In this document: in pieces, positions 1 to 10,920 of the stretch
Numbering within the stretch: position 1 is the first letter of the stretch
Layout: each line of letters opens with the position of its first letter
Assembly: GCA_963556145.1 (NCBI GenBank)
Contig: OY744469.1
Location: 186,001-250,000 of the forward strand
DNA: 64,000 nt
Origin: Hygrocybe punicea
Lineage: Eukaryota; Basidiomycota; Agaricomycetes; Agaricales; Hygrophoraceae
Direction of reading: 5' to 3'
Translations under genes and position numbers: made by a program
The notes under the pieces: generated by a model
Told to the model about the DNA's origin: nothing
Databases searched by the model: none
The model's input: only the letters and a program-made list of their open reading frames with translations

Positions 1-2336
1 GACTAATATACATGAAAATAAACAAAATAAATGAGAAATTAAAGAAATTAAAAATAATGATACATGAGGTGCCGCCAAGGAACCGGTGGGTACTCACCTT
101 TGCAGAGGCACCTGATTGGGTCTAAACTTGATGGTGAAGGGTGCTGGAGGGTGGGTGATGGGAGGGATGGACGCTGGGAGGCGGGGAAGGGTGCATGGAG
201 AGGGGGGTGGCAATGGGTGGCCAGGAAAGGGCCAGGAAGCAAGGCGGATGGGGGAAATGGAGAGGGGGTGGGTGGGGGAGGGCTCCCGGCCCCAAACGAG
301 TGGTGGGAAGGGGTAAGTACATGGGGGAAAAGCAGGAGGGAGATGGGTACTCACCTGTACCATTAGGGGCCCCCTGCAGCCCTCCCAACATCCCACCTTC
401 AATGAAGCAAGTGGGGACATCATCTCAGACGGCCCCATGGTCCCCGTCATGGGTTTTGTCGTCGTGATTGGTCCTGCCGTCAAGTTGCGCGAGGATGGTG
501 GCAGAGGCGATGGCGGTTCCAATATCTCAACAACGATGACGCCGTTGACGACACCTTCATCATAGGTGACTCTCCACATTGCCCTCGTCGTCTTTGTCAC
601 TGTGCGCCCAGTCCGCCACTGTTAGTTCCGCTGTTTGAGGTCGTTGGTTGAAAAAGTTGGGGGCGCTCCTGCGCGGCTTTGAGGACTTCTGGGGAGAAGT
701 ACTCGGTGCAAATCATCGCTGTCGTTGTTGTATTCCTCGTTCCCATACTTGTTGAGGTGGTGGAGAGCAGGAGTGTGGCAAATGGGACAGGTGAAGTTGG
801 TGGAAGGTTGAAAGCCATGTGATCAGACACTTGCCTTTTGCTACCACCAACTTGTCTCCCAACTCGCCTCCCACTGTAGAGGGCAGGGTTGCTCTATACA
901 TGAAAACCTGACATATACGACACAACCCGAATCCGCACAAAGACCTATAACGAACCCAATCAAAATACGTACCAAAAACCACCAAACCCGGATCTGGACC
1001 CGATCTGTAACACAGTGCGACACTCAACCCGATTGTATACATTCTCATCATGACGACCATCAACACCAGTTCACTCCTATACTACAGTTCCTATCACGTT
1101 TCATAGAGACACTGATCAGGTTGATATGTTTCAGTAGATTTGACGTTTACTGCCTCTTCTCCTAACTAGCCTGTGCAGAGCACCGCCTTGTTTCAGTACT
1201 ATAAAATGTAGAGATAGTTGTACCAATAATACAAGTCGACTCTTCACCCCAAAACGCACAGAACTCTTTCATACTAAATCTCTCATCACTTTCCGTTATC
1301 TCATAACAAACCTGCCTTTACTATACCTAAAAACTCTCCATCAACTCCATGACCCAACCGGATCCGACACCCAAATCAATCCGGAAACCAACCCGACCAA
1401 TCGGAAACCAACCCGACCAATTGGATAGGTCCAATTCTCTCCGGTTCCCACTTACATGACCTCGGATTCTCTACTTGCCACTCCTTTGATCACTTCTACT
1501 AGCTGATCACCCTTCACAGTAGATTCCCATTCAGATCTACAACCCCACTCGCCGTCACACCATCGCACTCCTGCTCTCCACCACCTCAACAAGTACAGGA
1601 ATGAGGAATACGATGACGACGGCGATGATTTGCACCGAGTACTCCTCCCTGGATGTCCTCAAAGCCATGCAGGAGCGCCCCCAACTTTTCAACCAATGGC
1701 CTCAAACATCGAGACCAGTGGCGGCAGGCTTGGTGCACAGCGATGAACATGATGAAGGCAACACGTAGGGTTGCCACCGGCGATGGTGTGGTTAACGGCG
1801 GCGGTGTCATCAAGATATCGCCGTTGCAACCGCCCTAGTTGCCACCCTCACGCAACTCAATGCCTCGACCTATCTGGACCGCAAAAACCATGGAATGGAT
1901 GATGGGGCCGTCTGAGATGACGTCCCCACTTGCTTCATTGAAGGTGGGATATTGGGAGGGCTGCAGGGGGCCCCTAATGGTACAGGTGAGTACCCATCTC
2001 CCTCCTGCTTTTCCCCCATGTACTTACCCCTTCCCGCCACTCATTTGGGGCCAAGAGCCCTCCCTCACCCACCCCCTCTCTGTTTCCCCCATCCGCCTTG
2101 CTTCCTGGCCCTTTCCTGGCCACCCATTGCCACCCCCCTCTCCATGCACCCTTCCCTGCCTCCCAGCGTCCATCCCTCCCATCACCCACCCTCCAGCACC
2201 TTCACCATCAAGTTTAGACCCAATCAGGTGCCTCTGCAAAGGTGAGTACCCACCAGTTCGTTGGCGGCACCCCATGTATCATTATTTTTAATTTCTTTAA
2301 TTTCTCTTTAATTTTGTTTATTTTCATGTATATTAG
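1..2336. repeat. Long inverted repeat (foldback-type element)
   Basis: Bases 1 to about 780 are an imperfect reverse complement of about 1560 to 2336. The outer 450 bp match best: the left end GACTAATATACATG pairs with CATGTATATTAGTC at 2322-2335. The inner part (about 600-780 against 1560-1720) also pairs, with more differences. The unpaired middle (about 780-1560) holds a tandem duplication of a unit beginning CGGAAACCAACCCGACC near 1381-1420. No transposase-like protein is present. The left arm starts at the window edge, so the true end may lie outside. A non-autonomous foldback element or an inverted duplication of a repeat would both look like this. Confidence 0.8.
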
Positions 2337-3748
2337 TCTATATAAAACAGATAGAGCAATATATCTATGATAAGTAAAAAATTCCGCAAGAAAATATGGT
2401 GGGACAGTGAAATACTCGTGCTCAACATCGACAACAATGAGCATGCGTGATGCTGAAGTGATGGGCGGGCCCATGGCAACGGTGATGGGCAAGTTCCAGG
2501 GCCATCAGCACCTTGTTCCTGACATCGGATATGTTCCAGAACAGGTGACTACTATATTTAGTATACTTATGTTAAGTCCCATAATTCGTGGAAAGATAAG
2601 TCAACAGCTGAATTCTGAACCAAATGCCGGACAACAGCTACTTAGATGAAGCTGCCTAATTAGTAAGAGGTTAGCAGGCCTGGTCATGTTACTAATTAGT
2701 AAGTTTGATGGGGCCACTCAGGTGCCAAGTTATCCAAAGAACCATCTTTTGATTTTTATTACGGTGGAGGTAGTGATTATTGAGATAGTGATTATAATTC
2801 AGACTGGCAGTTTTATTTGTTGGTAATATAGACAATATTTGGATGGAAACTACAGCAGTTTTGGAAATTCTTCTCCCACATTCAAAAAGTGCGAAAAAAT
2901 TCAGAAAATTCAAAAAAATTCAACAAATCATTTGCTCTCTCAATACTATCCAAGATCACCTATACTCACATGTTTACCATGGCAGGGCTCAGGAGACTCA
3001 TTCTATGTGCTGGTGGAGGCCAGTATTGTGAAAACCAATGCCTTGAATGCCAAGACTGATTGTATTCTCACTGTCCGCTCTGCCTCAGAATCTGATTTCA
3101 GAAAGCTAGACATACGTGGCTCTATGGTGCCGACAAAGCTGAGGAAACTGAAGAAGTAGAAATGAACCATAAGGTGAGGTCTTCTGGTGGTTGCCTTCGC
3201 CCAATCATGAATTACACTTACTCAGTATTCATCTTCCTCAGGCTGGTCAGTGTGTGTCTTAGGTGGTTGAAGGGAACCCAGAAACTAGCAGGCAAGCAAA
3301 TTCTCACATTAAAGGAGTGGAGCACAGCTAATGGCAACAGCAACGTGAAGGAACAGTGGTCAGCAAGATTTACTGGAACCATAGGTACATACTTGCTGTC
3401 AGTTTGTGTTCAAGTTCATACTGACCCGTTTGGAAAGCCTTGGATCAGGTTAGACAGTCTCCAAAGTAGTATTGAAGGTACTATTGTGTCCAACCAGTAA
3501 TGTCTTATGCCAGTGCAACATACTTTGTATAAACCAACTTCCTTGCCTTATCCACAGTGACTGCTATTATGCCTGCTTCAACTAAGTTGTGTTTGGGATA
3601 CTTGCTCACTCAAATTGACATCGTAGGAGAACTTTGGTTCAGCAATGTGCTTGCTTAAGACGCGAACAGACTCAACAGTATTATCTATATTCCAGCCTTC
3701 TGGTAATAGCTGCAACTCTCTTTGTTTCATTCCAGTGCTGATATGGCG
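2337..3748. other. Region without a supported gene
   Basis: Mostly AT-rich sequence with short open stretches. 2989-3159 (+) encodes about 57 residues (VEASIVKTNALNAKTD near the start) that faintly recall the start of a C2 domain, but no full domain follows. The segment about 2840-2960 is an inverted partner of about 5885-5975: both contain CTACAGCAGTTTYGGAAATT, CAAAAAGTGCGAAAAA and CTCTCAATACT. The two copies lie on either side of the transposable element at 3754-5865. I see no RNA gene. Confidence 0.4.
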
Positions 3749-3753
3749 ATAAA

Positions 3754-5865
3754 CCCCAGTGAAAAGTCCGAAGATTTAGATGTTTTGCCGTCATGTAAAT
3801 ACCATTTGAATTTATTTTTTTCCTTATTGCACTCTGGCCGATTCAAATCCTTTGAAAACAAGTAAAATTTGAAGTGAAAAATATTGCGATCCTGTGTGTA
3901 CTAGTGTGAACGAGCCTGTTGAAGCCTGCTCCCGCTGCCCTTCCTCTGCCCCTGTTCTGCACTCGGCTTCTCACGCCCATACGAGTAGTCGAAGTCAAGC
4001 ATGCCCTGGATTGCACGCGGTGCAGCCCATACACGAATGAGCGCATGTCAGCATCAAAGGGCTGGAATGCAGAATGCTCATGCGCACTGTAGAGACTCGA
4101 TGTCCCTCTGAGTCCATATCCTCAATATATCACGAATCCGGACGAACCCACTGCCTCCATTCAACTCGCATTCAAACCCAACGTAACCCGACATGACGTG
4201 ACCCGACCTGACCGACCTGACCCAACGTATGCCGCTTTGTGACGGCCACTTTTGGACTAAATCCGGCAGCATCAGAAGCCCCGGAGTTCTAATAATAGGA
4301 GACGGATCTCATCGGACTTGATCCCCAACTTCGGATTTACTTTATTTATGCATCCCCTTGTCCTTTCGGAGATATGTAGGACATTTTAGATCTTTTTCTT
4401 GGATATTCCTTCTCCCCTCCATTTTCCTGTCCTTGTCGCTTTGCAACCCCCCTTTCCACATCCCCATTCCAACCTTTCTTTGTAGCTTACCATTGGCTGA
4501 AGTAGACATGTCCGAAAGTAGCTACACACACATGTACTATAAAAACGGTCCCCGATGACCGTACAAAAAAGAGATACCATTAGTCCCCGTTTCCCTCATA
4601 GTCAGAATCTTTTTAATCACTTCAAATGCTTGTCCTCGTAAACCCTTAGCCTTTTTGTAGTTCACTTCATTGTCTTAATCTTTATTCCTTTATTTGTTCA
4701 TCGTTTCCAACCCGACCCGACCTGACCCGACCCGCCGTACCCGACATTGTCGGCATCGTCGGGTTCTTCGTTATTTGTCCGTTTTCACTCCGTTCATTGC
4801 CGGATTTATCGTTATTAGTCCAGTTTTACGCGGCGGCTTTACTTTTACCTACATTCCTTTACTTTTACTACTATCCCCGACACTGATTATCCACAGTCAC
4901 TTCTACGCTGACACCCACAGGTTAGGATCATCTTTCTTTATTGTTTTGAAGCCAACAAGAACCCACATCTACAGCACCTTTCACTGTGTCAGTCTGGTCA
5001 TCAGGCTGCGTGCGCTTGCCATGAGCGCAGATCATCCCCACTGGCAGGGAGTCCTCTGACCCGCCTGGTACCGTGGTTGGCACTGGTTGCAGGAGAGGAC
5101 AAGAAGCTCTCGTCCTCATTCCCCTTGTTAGCCAATGTCGATGGAACAGATTTGAGGTACACAATTCGGCCATGTTCCTTCACCTCGTTGTTGTTGTTGT
5201 TGTTGTTATTGCGGTCAATGATGGTGGGCGCGACTCGGACTAAATAGAATAGTTAGCTTAAATAGAATGAGAAACTTACCACCTGCAACCCTTGTCATTG
5301 TCATTCCTTAGAGGTGGAGATGCTGAGTGTGAGGGGGACAATCTTGGTGATGTGGGTCTCAGGGCTGCAGGCTTTGGTGGGGATGACGAGAGACTCACCA
5401 AACTATTTCAGCCCGCAGATGCTCTCGGCGGTCTTATGATGATTCTCGAGGTAGGCAAAGTGGGAGTCAACATAGACAGAATAGGGGTGGATGAGGAAGT
5501 CGATGAGAGCTTCATGCTTGGCTGTGGGGATGTCTTTGAAGAGAGCAACTGTGGTTGCCTCATGGGAGGGGAAATGTGCACCAACAGGGACATGGAGATG
5601 GAAGTCGGGAGCAAGGGGGAAACGACTTGGAATGAATGGAAAAAATACAAGTCCAAGATGATGTCATCTGCACATCCAAAGAGGAAACGGACTTGCAAGT
5701 AAAAGAATGGGAGCCATAGCGCTAGATATTCTTTTGTGTTTATCACCATTTTTGATCGTTGTCTTTTCACTTGGTACAATCTTATTACCTGTGAATAGAT
5801 ATAAATGGAATTACCACATATAAAAGTATTTTAAAATATCTAAATCTTCGGACTTTTCACTGGGG
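3754..5865. mobile_element. DNA transposon, CCCCAGTG ends, 5-bp TSD
   Basis: The ends are inverted repeats of about 28 bp: CCCCAGTGAAAAGTCCGAAG at 3754 and its complement ending at 5865. They are flanked by direct copies of ATAAA (3749-3753 and 5866-5870). The last 370 bp (about 5480-5865) resemble the right end of the element at 38735-41346, including an open stretch around GGGAGCAAGGGGGAAACGA. Inside are CCCGACC-type iterations near 4160-4230 and 4710-4745. No transposase is recognisable, so this looks non-autonomous. A 5-bp TSD would suit Transib or some CMC/Plavaka-type elements; I cannot assign the superfamily. Confidence 0.8.
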
Positions 5866-5969
5866 ATAAACCATGGTGAGTCAGCAGTATTGAGAGGGCG
5901 ATTTTTTTGATTTTTTTTGATTTTTCGCACTTTTTGACAAGAATTTCCGAAACTGCTGTAGATGTGCTG

Positions 5970-6017
5970 GGTATAACCGTGGGAGTGTGGTTAGGTATAA
6001 CCATGGGAGTGTGGTTA
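5970..6017 (+). repeat. 24-bp tandem duplication
   Basis: Two adjacent copies of a 24-bp unit beginning GGTATAACC and ending GTGTGGTTA, differing at one base (CGTGGG versus CATGGG). They lie 39 bp upstream of the start codon proposed for the zinc-knuckle gene at 6056. Confidence 0.85.
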
Positions 6018-6055
6018 ACACCTCCCTCTCCCTCACTGAGTCGAATCAATCATCG

Positions 6056-6369
6056 ATGTCTCTGCCAACATCTAGGAGTCAATGTTGGAAATGCGGGAAA
6101 TGTCCGTTATTACTTTGAAATCATGATCTAACTACAACACAACTGAATCTTTGTGGCACACAGTGGATCATACTGCAGCAGTGTGCTGGGCTTCCGAACA
6201 AATATGTTTCAATTGCGAACAGCCAGGACATCTGGCATTTGAATGCACCAAAGCCCGTGGGATTTTGAAAATGTGTTGTGGTGGTTGTGGAGAGATGGGT
6301 CATAGATGTAAAGATTGCCCAAAGAAAAGATCAGCATGTTCTCTTCACCTTCATCTTACCTACCTCTGA
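6056..6369 (+). CDS. CCHC zinc-knuckle protein (short or partial)
   Basis: Exon 1 (6056-6101) starts with ATG and ends inside a zinc knuckle. A 62-nt intron (6102-6163, GT...CACACAG, with an ACTGAAT branch-like motif) is followed by exon 2. Splicing restores a first knuckle, CWKCGKLDHTAAVC. Exon 2 then encodes CFNCEQPGHLAFEC and CGGCGEMGHRCKDC, both C-x2-C-x4-H-x4-C. A further knuckle, CLDCRQLGHPIWEC, lies in another frame near 6391-6432, so the gene probably has a second intron or a frameshift and continues downstream. CCHC knuckles bind single-stranded nucleic acid. They occur both in cellular CNBP/Gis2-like proteins and in retroelement Gag. The absence of capsid or pol sequence favours a cellular-type gene or an isolated fragment. 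Confidence 0.55.
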
Positions 6370-7252
6370 CAAGTTTGATAGGAATGGAGATGTTTAGATT
6401 GCCGTCAGCTTGGACATCCAATATGGGAGTGTCCTAAACTACTGGAGTATAAAAAGTGCCTCTTCAAGTTCATTTATGTCAGTTTCCCATTTTAGTAGGG
6501 ATTTTGTTGCGTTGGACTACCATTGCTTCAATGGTGTTTGTAGTCAAGTTGCTCCATTTGCCGAGCTGCACAACTTTTCTTTTTCATTGTTGTGCTAACA
6601 TTCAATGTCTCTCCTCTTTGATGGAAAACCTGTTTCTGTACTGCTTGATTGTTCCCAACAACTTGTAAAGTTTTCATTTCTCTGTCTCATTTACTGTACT
6701 GCAAAATTTATGTTTGTCTCCTCAAGGACTTGGCATGGTTTTGTATCTGTTCTTTGTGTGGTCATTTCACTTGCACTCCAACCAACTAAACTGAAAATAA
6801 GTGACAATTGCAATGTCCACTACTGTTCGAACTCTTATTAATGTCTGAAATATACCCTTTTCATTGTTATTTTTCTTAGCACTAGGAATTCCATGTCCAT
6901 GGGCCATGGCTACTAGAGTGTGAATATTATTTTATTTGTATATTTATGATAACTCCGAATCTGGCATAGCTACCAAATATAGATGATTAGTGAAAAGGTG
7001 GAACCAACTTTCGTGTTATAACACACAATGTAACACATCCGGCCACTACAACGTGGCTAATGCTGTGGTTGGCTTGCATGTATGGTTTGCTGATGTAAAA
7101 TGCATTTCCCCAGCAGAACAATATTTCACTGTCGGTGGTGGGTGACCTTTTGTACTCGTTAGATATTATCTGACTAGTACTAAAGGAAGACTACATCATG
7201 CGGTTTCCTTTTTTCACCACATTTAATCTCAAACTCTCACCGAAATTTCACC
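6370..7252. other. No complete gene; fourth zinc knuckle fragment
   Basis: Holds the out-of-frame knuckle near 6391-6432 and AT-rich sequence with short open stretches. Nothing beyond the knuckle is recognisable. Confidence 0.4.
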
Positions 7253-8340
7253 TTGGGAAGCACCAAGATCATGAGCACCAACCATAATATGCCTTTCGTT
7301 TTATATGGATCCACCAGAGTTCATCACTATGAACTGTATAGATCAGAAGTCACTATCTCTCAATCCTCAACTGTTTGGTCTGGCTCACTGCTGGATCCAA
7401 ACATAAAACAAACAAGACAGGGCCACAATCCTGCCCGCCCATGGGACGCCTGGAAGCTAGACCAAGAAGGTCTCCTCCAACTTCATAATTGGAATGAAAA
7501 GCATCCAAATGAGAGATTGGATGGATATTTGTGGAAGGCATGTATGCTGATTGATCAAGGCAAGGAGCTTTTGGAAGCAATTCCGGATGGTCCTATTCCC
7601 TTCTGTGGTTTCATTTTAGCCTTGGTCTACTCATGAAACTTGGCGCTGTAAATTTATTCACTATTATCGCTATACACAAACTGATATCACGATCCTTTCA
7701 TCCATTTTGTAGGCAATCTTGCAGGCCAGAGGAGTAACACTCCAGTTTGCTCAGAATATTACTTGATGGGTCAACAATCTAGCGTCGACTTTCAGAAACA
7801 GAGGGAGTAGCCATTTTACATTAGAGATGTGGGACAACCTTGCAGAAATACAGTTTGTTGACTCATTGGACTTGTTTTTTATGTATCATAAGTTGAATAT
7901 GAAAATTTGACCAGGGATTTGATTGACGAAATCTGTGACTGGGCACAGAAGATGTTGGTAAGCCGAATATATTTTCCCTGGCTATTTTTTCTTCTTAAAA
8001 ATCCCCCCCCTAAACTTAGATGGCCCAAAACTTTGCAAATGGGTTGTCCATAAACCTGAAAATTGAAGAATTTAAATCACGTTTTCATTGCACTGCAGAG
8101 CCTTTTGTGGTTTGTTCAGGGCTCGGCATCTTTACTCATGGAATAATCATATCTTTTCAGGTTCTCTCGAATATAACTCTAGCTCGAGGCCAAGATACCA
8201 TGATCCAGATGGTGCACATTAATATTTGAGTCGCCTTTCTGATCTAGTTATTTGACCTTGATTGGCAGGTATCTACAGCACATGACAAGTCTAACGAGAG
8301 GAATTTGACCAATACTTGACGCGAGTCTCTGTCAAGGCTT
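7253..8340 (+). pseudogene. Probable N-terminal exons of the NACHT-WD40 gene
   Basis: Several short same-strand coding pieces lead into the NACHT exon. 7253-7636 contains WDAWKLDQEGLLQLHNWNEK and ELLEAIPDGPIPF. About 7905-7957 encodes LTRDLIDEICDWAQKML just before a GTAAGC donor. An exon at 8020 follows an AAACTTAG acceptor and encodes MAQNFANGLSINLKIEEF. Spacing, strand and splice signals suggest one gene, but an in-frame TGA at 8317-8319 lies just before the NACHT domain. Function of this part is unknown; in fungal STAND proteins it would be the effector or adaptor end. Confidence 0.4.
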
Positions 8341-8777
8341 CTTTCTGGACACTTGATTAGAGATGCCACCTATGAACTGCAGGATAAGCATCCCTGTGAC
8401 CCAGAAACACGCCATTCTATTCTCCACCAAATTGCGGACTGGATAAATGATATTTCAGGTGGCTCCACATGTGATTTTTGGCTATCTGGTTCCCCCAGAG
8501 TGGGGAAATCTTCGATCACCACATCAATTGCAAGAGAATGTAAAGGTGGTGGGATTCTCTGGGCACAGTTTTTCATCAACCACAATGACATCAGGACCAC
8601 AGACCCACAGTTATTCTTCCCTTCCCTTGTTGACCAGATGGCTATGCATTCACCTACTGTTGCTTATGCCATGGAGAAAGTCATTGGAGATCAGCCATCT
8701 CTCTTGGATGATATCTCTGAAATTCAAGCTAAAGCCCTTTTTGTCCGAGCCATTCATAGACTGTCCATGGGTCAGTC
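8341..8777 (+). pseudogene. NACHT domain, first half (Walker A)
   Basis: Encodes FWLSGSPRVGKSSITTSIAR, a P-loop in the usual fungal NACHT setting. It is preceded by a helical segment with DPETRHSILHQIADWI and followed by ILWAQFFINHND. NACHT domains are nucleotide-dependent oligomerisation switches of STAND proteins; in fungi, relatives act in non-self recognition. The domain is cut after HRLSM by a GC-rich insertion and resumes at about 9414 with the Walker B segment. A stop upstream and the insertion make this a pseudogene. Family assignment is firm; the fate of the transcript is unknown. Confidence 0.85.
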
Positions 8778-9412
8778 CAGGCTGGCCCTCACCTGATTTT
8801 GCTGGCCCTGGCCCTGGGTCATAAGGGCCAGGTCAGGGCCAGGCTGGGTCAGGGTCGGCCCTGGTCAGCCCTGGCCCTCTATCTCAAAGATTTGTCCATA
8901 CATGCTCTTCATTCACAGTATTATAATCCACATAACAGTATTCTAATCCACATAGTCATCATTAAAGTCAAAATCCCCAACATATTTCTTCATAATCTCT
9001 CCTTCCACATCAAGCATTTTATCTGTGTATGCAGCATGTAGCTTTTGCAGTCCTCTAAATTTGAATTCCTTCATTGGCATTATTGAGGGTCATAGTATAT
9101 GTGCTCAGCAATATAGGTTCAAGGTGTAGGTATAGCTAGATAGTCATGAGCCATTTTTGTAGCCTTTTATACCATGGAGTTATGAACCTGTGGGGAATCC
9201 CAAGGCTAAAAGGATCTCCAACTATGGGAACAAATTTTTCAAGCCTGGTGTCTTTGGAAATGCTAAAGCATGCATGGTTAGAGTAAGCTAAATGTACCTC
9301 TGACATCTAAGAGGGCTGGGCCAGCTAATCACCAGCCCAGCCCTGGCCCTTTAGGGCTGGGCCACAGTTGACCCTAGGGCCAGAGGGTTATGGCCCTGCC
9401 CGTGGATAGTCT
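8778..9412. mobile_element. GC-rich insertion within the NACHT exon
   Basis: About 635 bp separate two halves of one NACHT domain. Both ends are full of GGCCCTGG and GGGCTGGGCC words, while the middle is AT-rich. This is typical of a short non-autonomous DNA element. The gene reads HRLSM before it and DSLAIQEASALKIGQP after it. CCATGG on the left and CCGTGG on the right may be a decayed target duplication, but no clean TSD or TIR is visible, so the boundaries are approximate. Confidence 0.6.
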
Positions 9413-10751
9413 AGCCATTCAAGAGGCATCGGCATTAAAAATTGGGCAACCAGTTGTAATCGTGATCAATGCATTGGATCAAATTGACACCTGACGCCTC
9501 CAGGACACTGTAAAAATCCTTTTTGGAGTGGTTGAAGACCTTCTTTATAATGTGAAGGTTTTCATTTCCAGCCGGGCAGAGGATGTCATCTTGCACTATT
9601 TTGGCACCAATAACTATCTTGTGCACGTGCACCTCACTCCCACTTCTTCAATCCGCGAAGTCGAAGCATTTCTGAGGGGGAGGATTAAAGAAATAATAAA
9701 AGATCATCATCTGGACTGGTCACGATGGAGTCTGTGCATGTGCAAGTTATCCAATCAGGCATCAGGTCTTTTTCTTTGGGCAGTGATGGCAATAGAGTCC
9801 ATCTGGGCTGAAGTGGAAGAGTCAGGTGCGGAATGTCTGGCATTCCTTTTAGACGAGCTCAACACCAAGGGTATGGATGACCTAAACTCTCTGTACATGG
9901 TGGTCCTTGAGCAAACTCATAAGAATTGAACAGATGGCTGGGTAATGCAACAATTTTGTTGGATAGTGGGTGCCATCTTGGTTTGACAAAACGCATTGTG
10001 TGTGAATGATCTCGATCCGTTGCTAAATCTGGTGAATCCCATGATGCGCGAGCCAGTGGATATGATACACTTTGTTCACCAACTCCAAACTATTCTGGTA
10101 GCTGGCATTGAAGAAATAAATTGCCAAACCATCCCTCAAATCCACAAGTCATTTTCTGAATTCATCATCAGCAAGCGAGCTCAAGACTTCTGCATTGACC
10201 TGGTGGCTTCAAATGGTGAACTCGCAATCCAATGCATTCGTTGTTTGAACCAATTTTGGACAAGCAGAGATGCTGGTATTCGGCTCCCTGCCCCAACTGC
10301 ATATTCCTTCAAGAATTGGTCCTCGCATTTAACCCAACTCGCAAGAACTGCAGCAGTGATGCTGATGGTAGAAGATGACAATTCTAACTCTGTTGCTTCT
10401 TCAGAGGGAAGCATGTCAGTCCACTCGCTGGCGGATGGTGTCAATGTTCAAGGTGGTTGTGTGAAAATTTCAAGCAACCCCAGTGTCGCTCTTGATGGCA
10501 AAGTATACTCCATGGTCCTCTCTCCTGACAGAATGCGTATTGTGTCTGCTTATTCAGACATGACCATTCACCTTTGGGATTTTTGGACAGGCATTGCACT
10601 CTTGGATCCATTCATGGGGCATATGGGTGCAGTACATTATGCTACCTTCTCTCCAGATGGGAACCACATTGTATCAGCATCATCAGATAAGACCATTCGC
10701 ATTTGGGATTCTTACACTGGAATGGCACTTTTGGAACCATTCGAAGGTCAT
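9413..10751 (+). pseudogene. NACHT second half, helical region, first WD40 repeats
   Basis: Begins with Walker B (VVIVINALDQ), continues with VFISSRAEDVI and a helical arm, then SFSEFIISKRAQDFCIDL and a linker. WD40 repeats follow (SPDRMRIVSAYSDMTIHLWD; FSPDGNHIVSASSDKTIRIW). The frame stays open apart from three in-frame TGA stops at 9492, 9927 and 9984. It ends exactly at CAT 10749-10751, the last codon of the AAGGTCAT target duplication, and resumes after the inserted element at 26697. WD40 propellers in these proteins act as ligand sensors. Confidence 0.85.
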
Positions 10752-10920
10752 TAAGGCACGGCACGGGTATACCGCGGGTCAGAATTCCCGACACCGCACC
10801 CGTACCCACGGAAACCGTACCTGCTCCGATGACGGGTACAACCCGTACCCGTTATCTGCGGGTACCCGCCGTGTTCCATCCTAACTACCTCGTGAACAAT
10901 GGGGACGCGTCAATTGACGC

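Noticed and set aside
1586..2291. Pro/His-rich frames in the long inverted repeat
   Set aside because: They appear in both arms as mirror frames and carry compositional bias only.
3754..5865. hAT assignment from CAGTG-like ends
   Set aside because: Placing the ends at CAGTG gives no 8-bp duplication, whereas CCCCAGTG gives exact 5-bp duplications in both family members.
8317..9986. TGA read as an amino acid (recoding)
   Set aside because: Coronin in the same window ends in TGA, and the old Ty3 stops fit C-to-T decay; ordinary pseudogene stops explain this.
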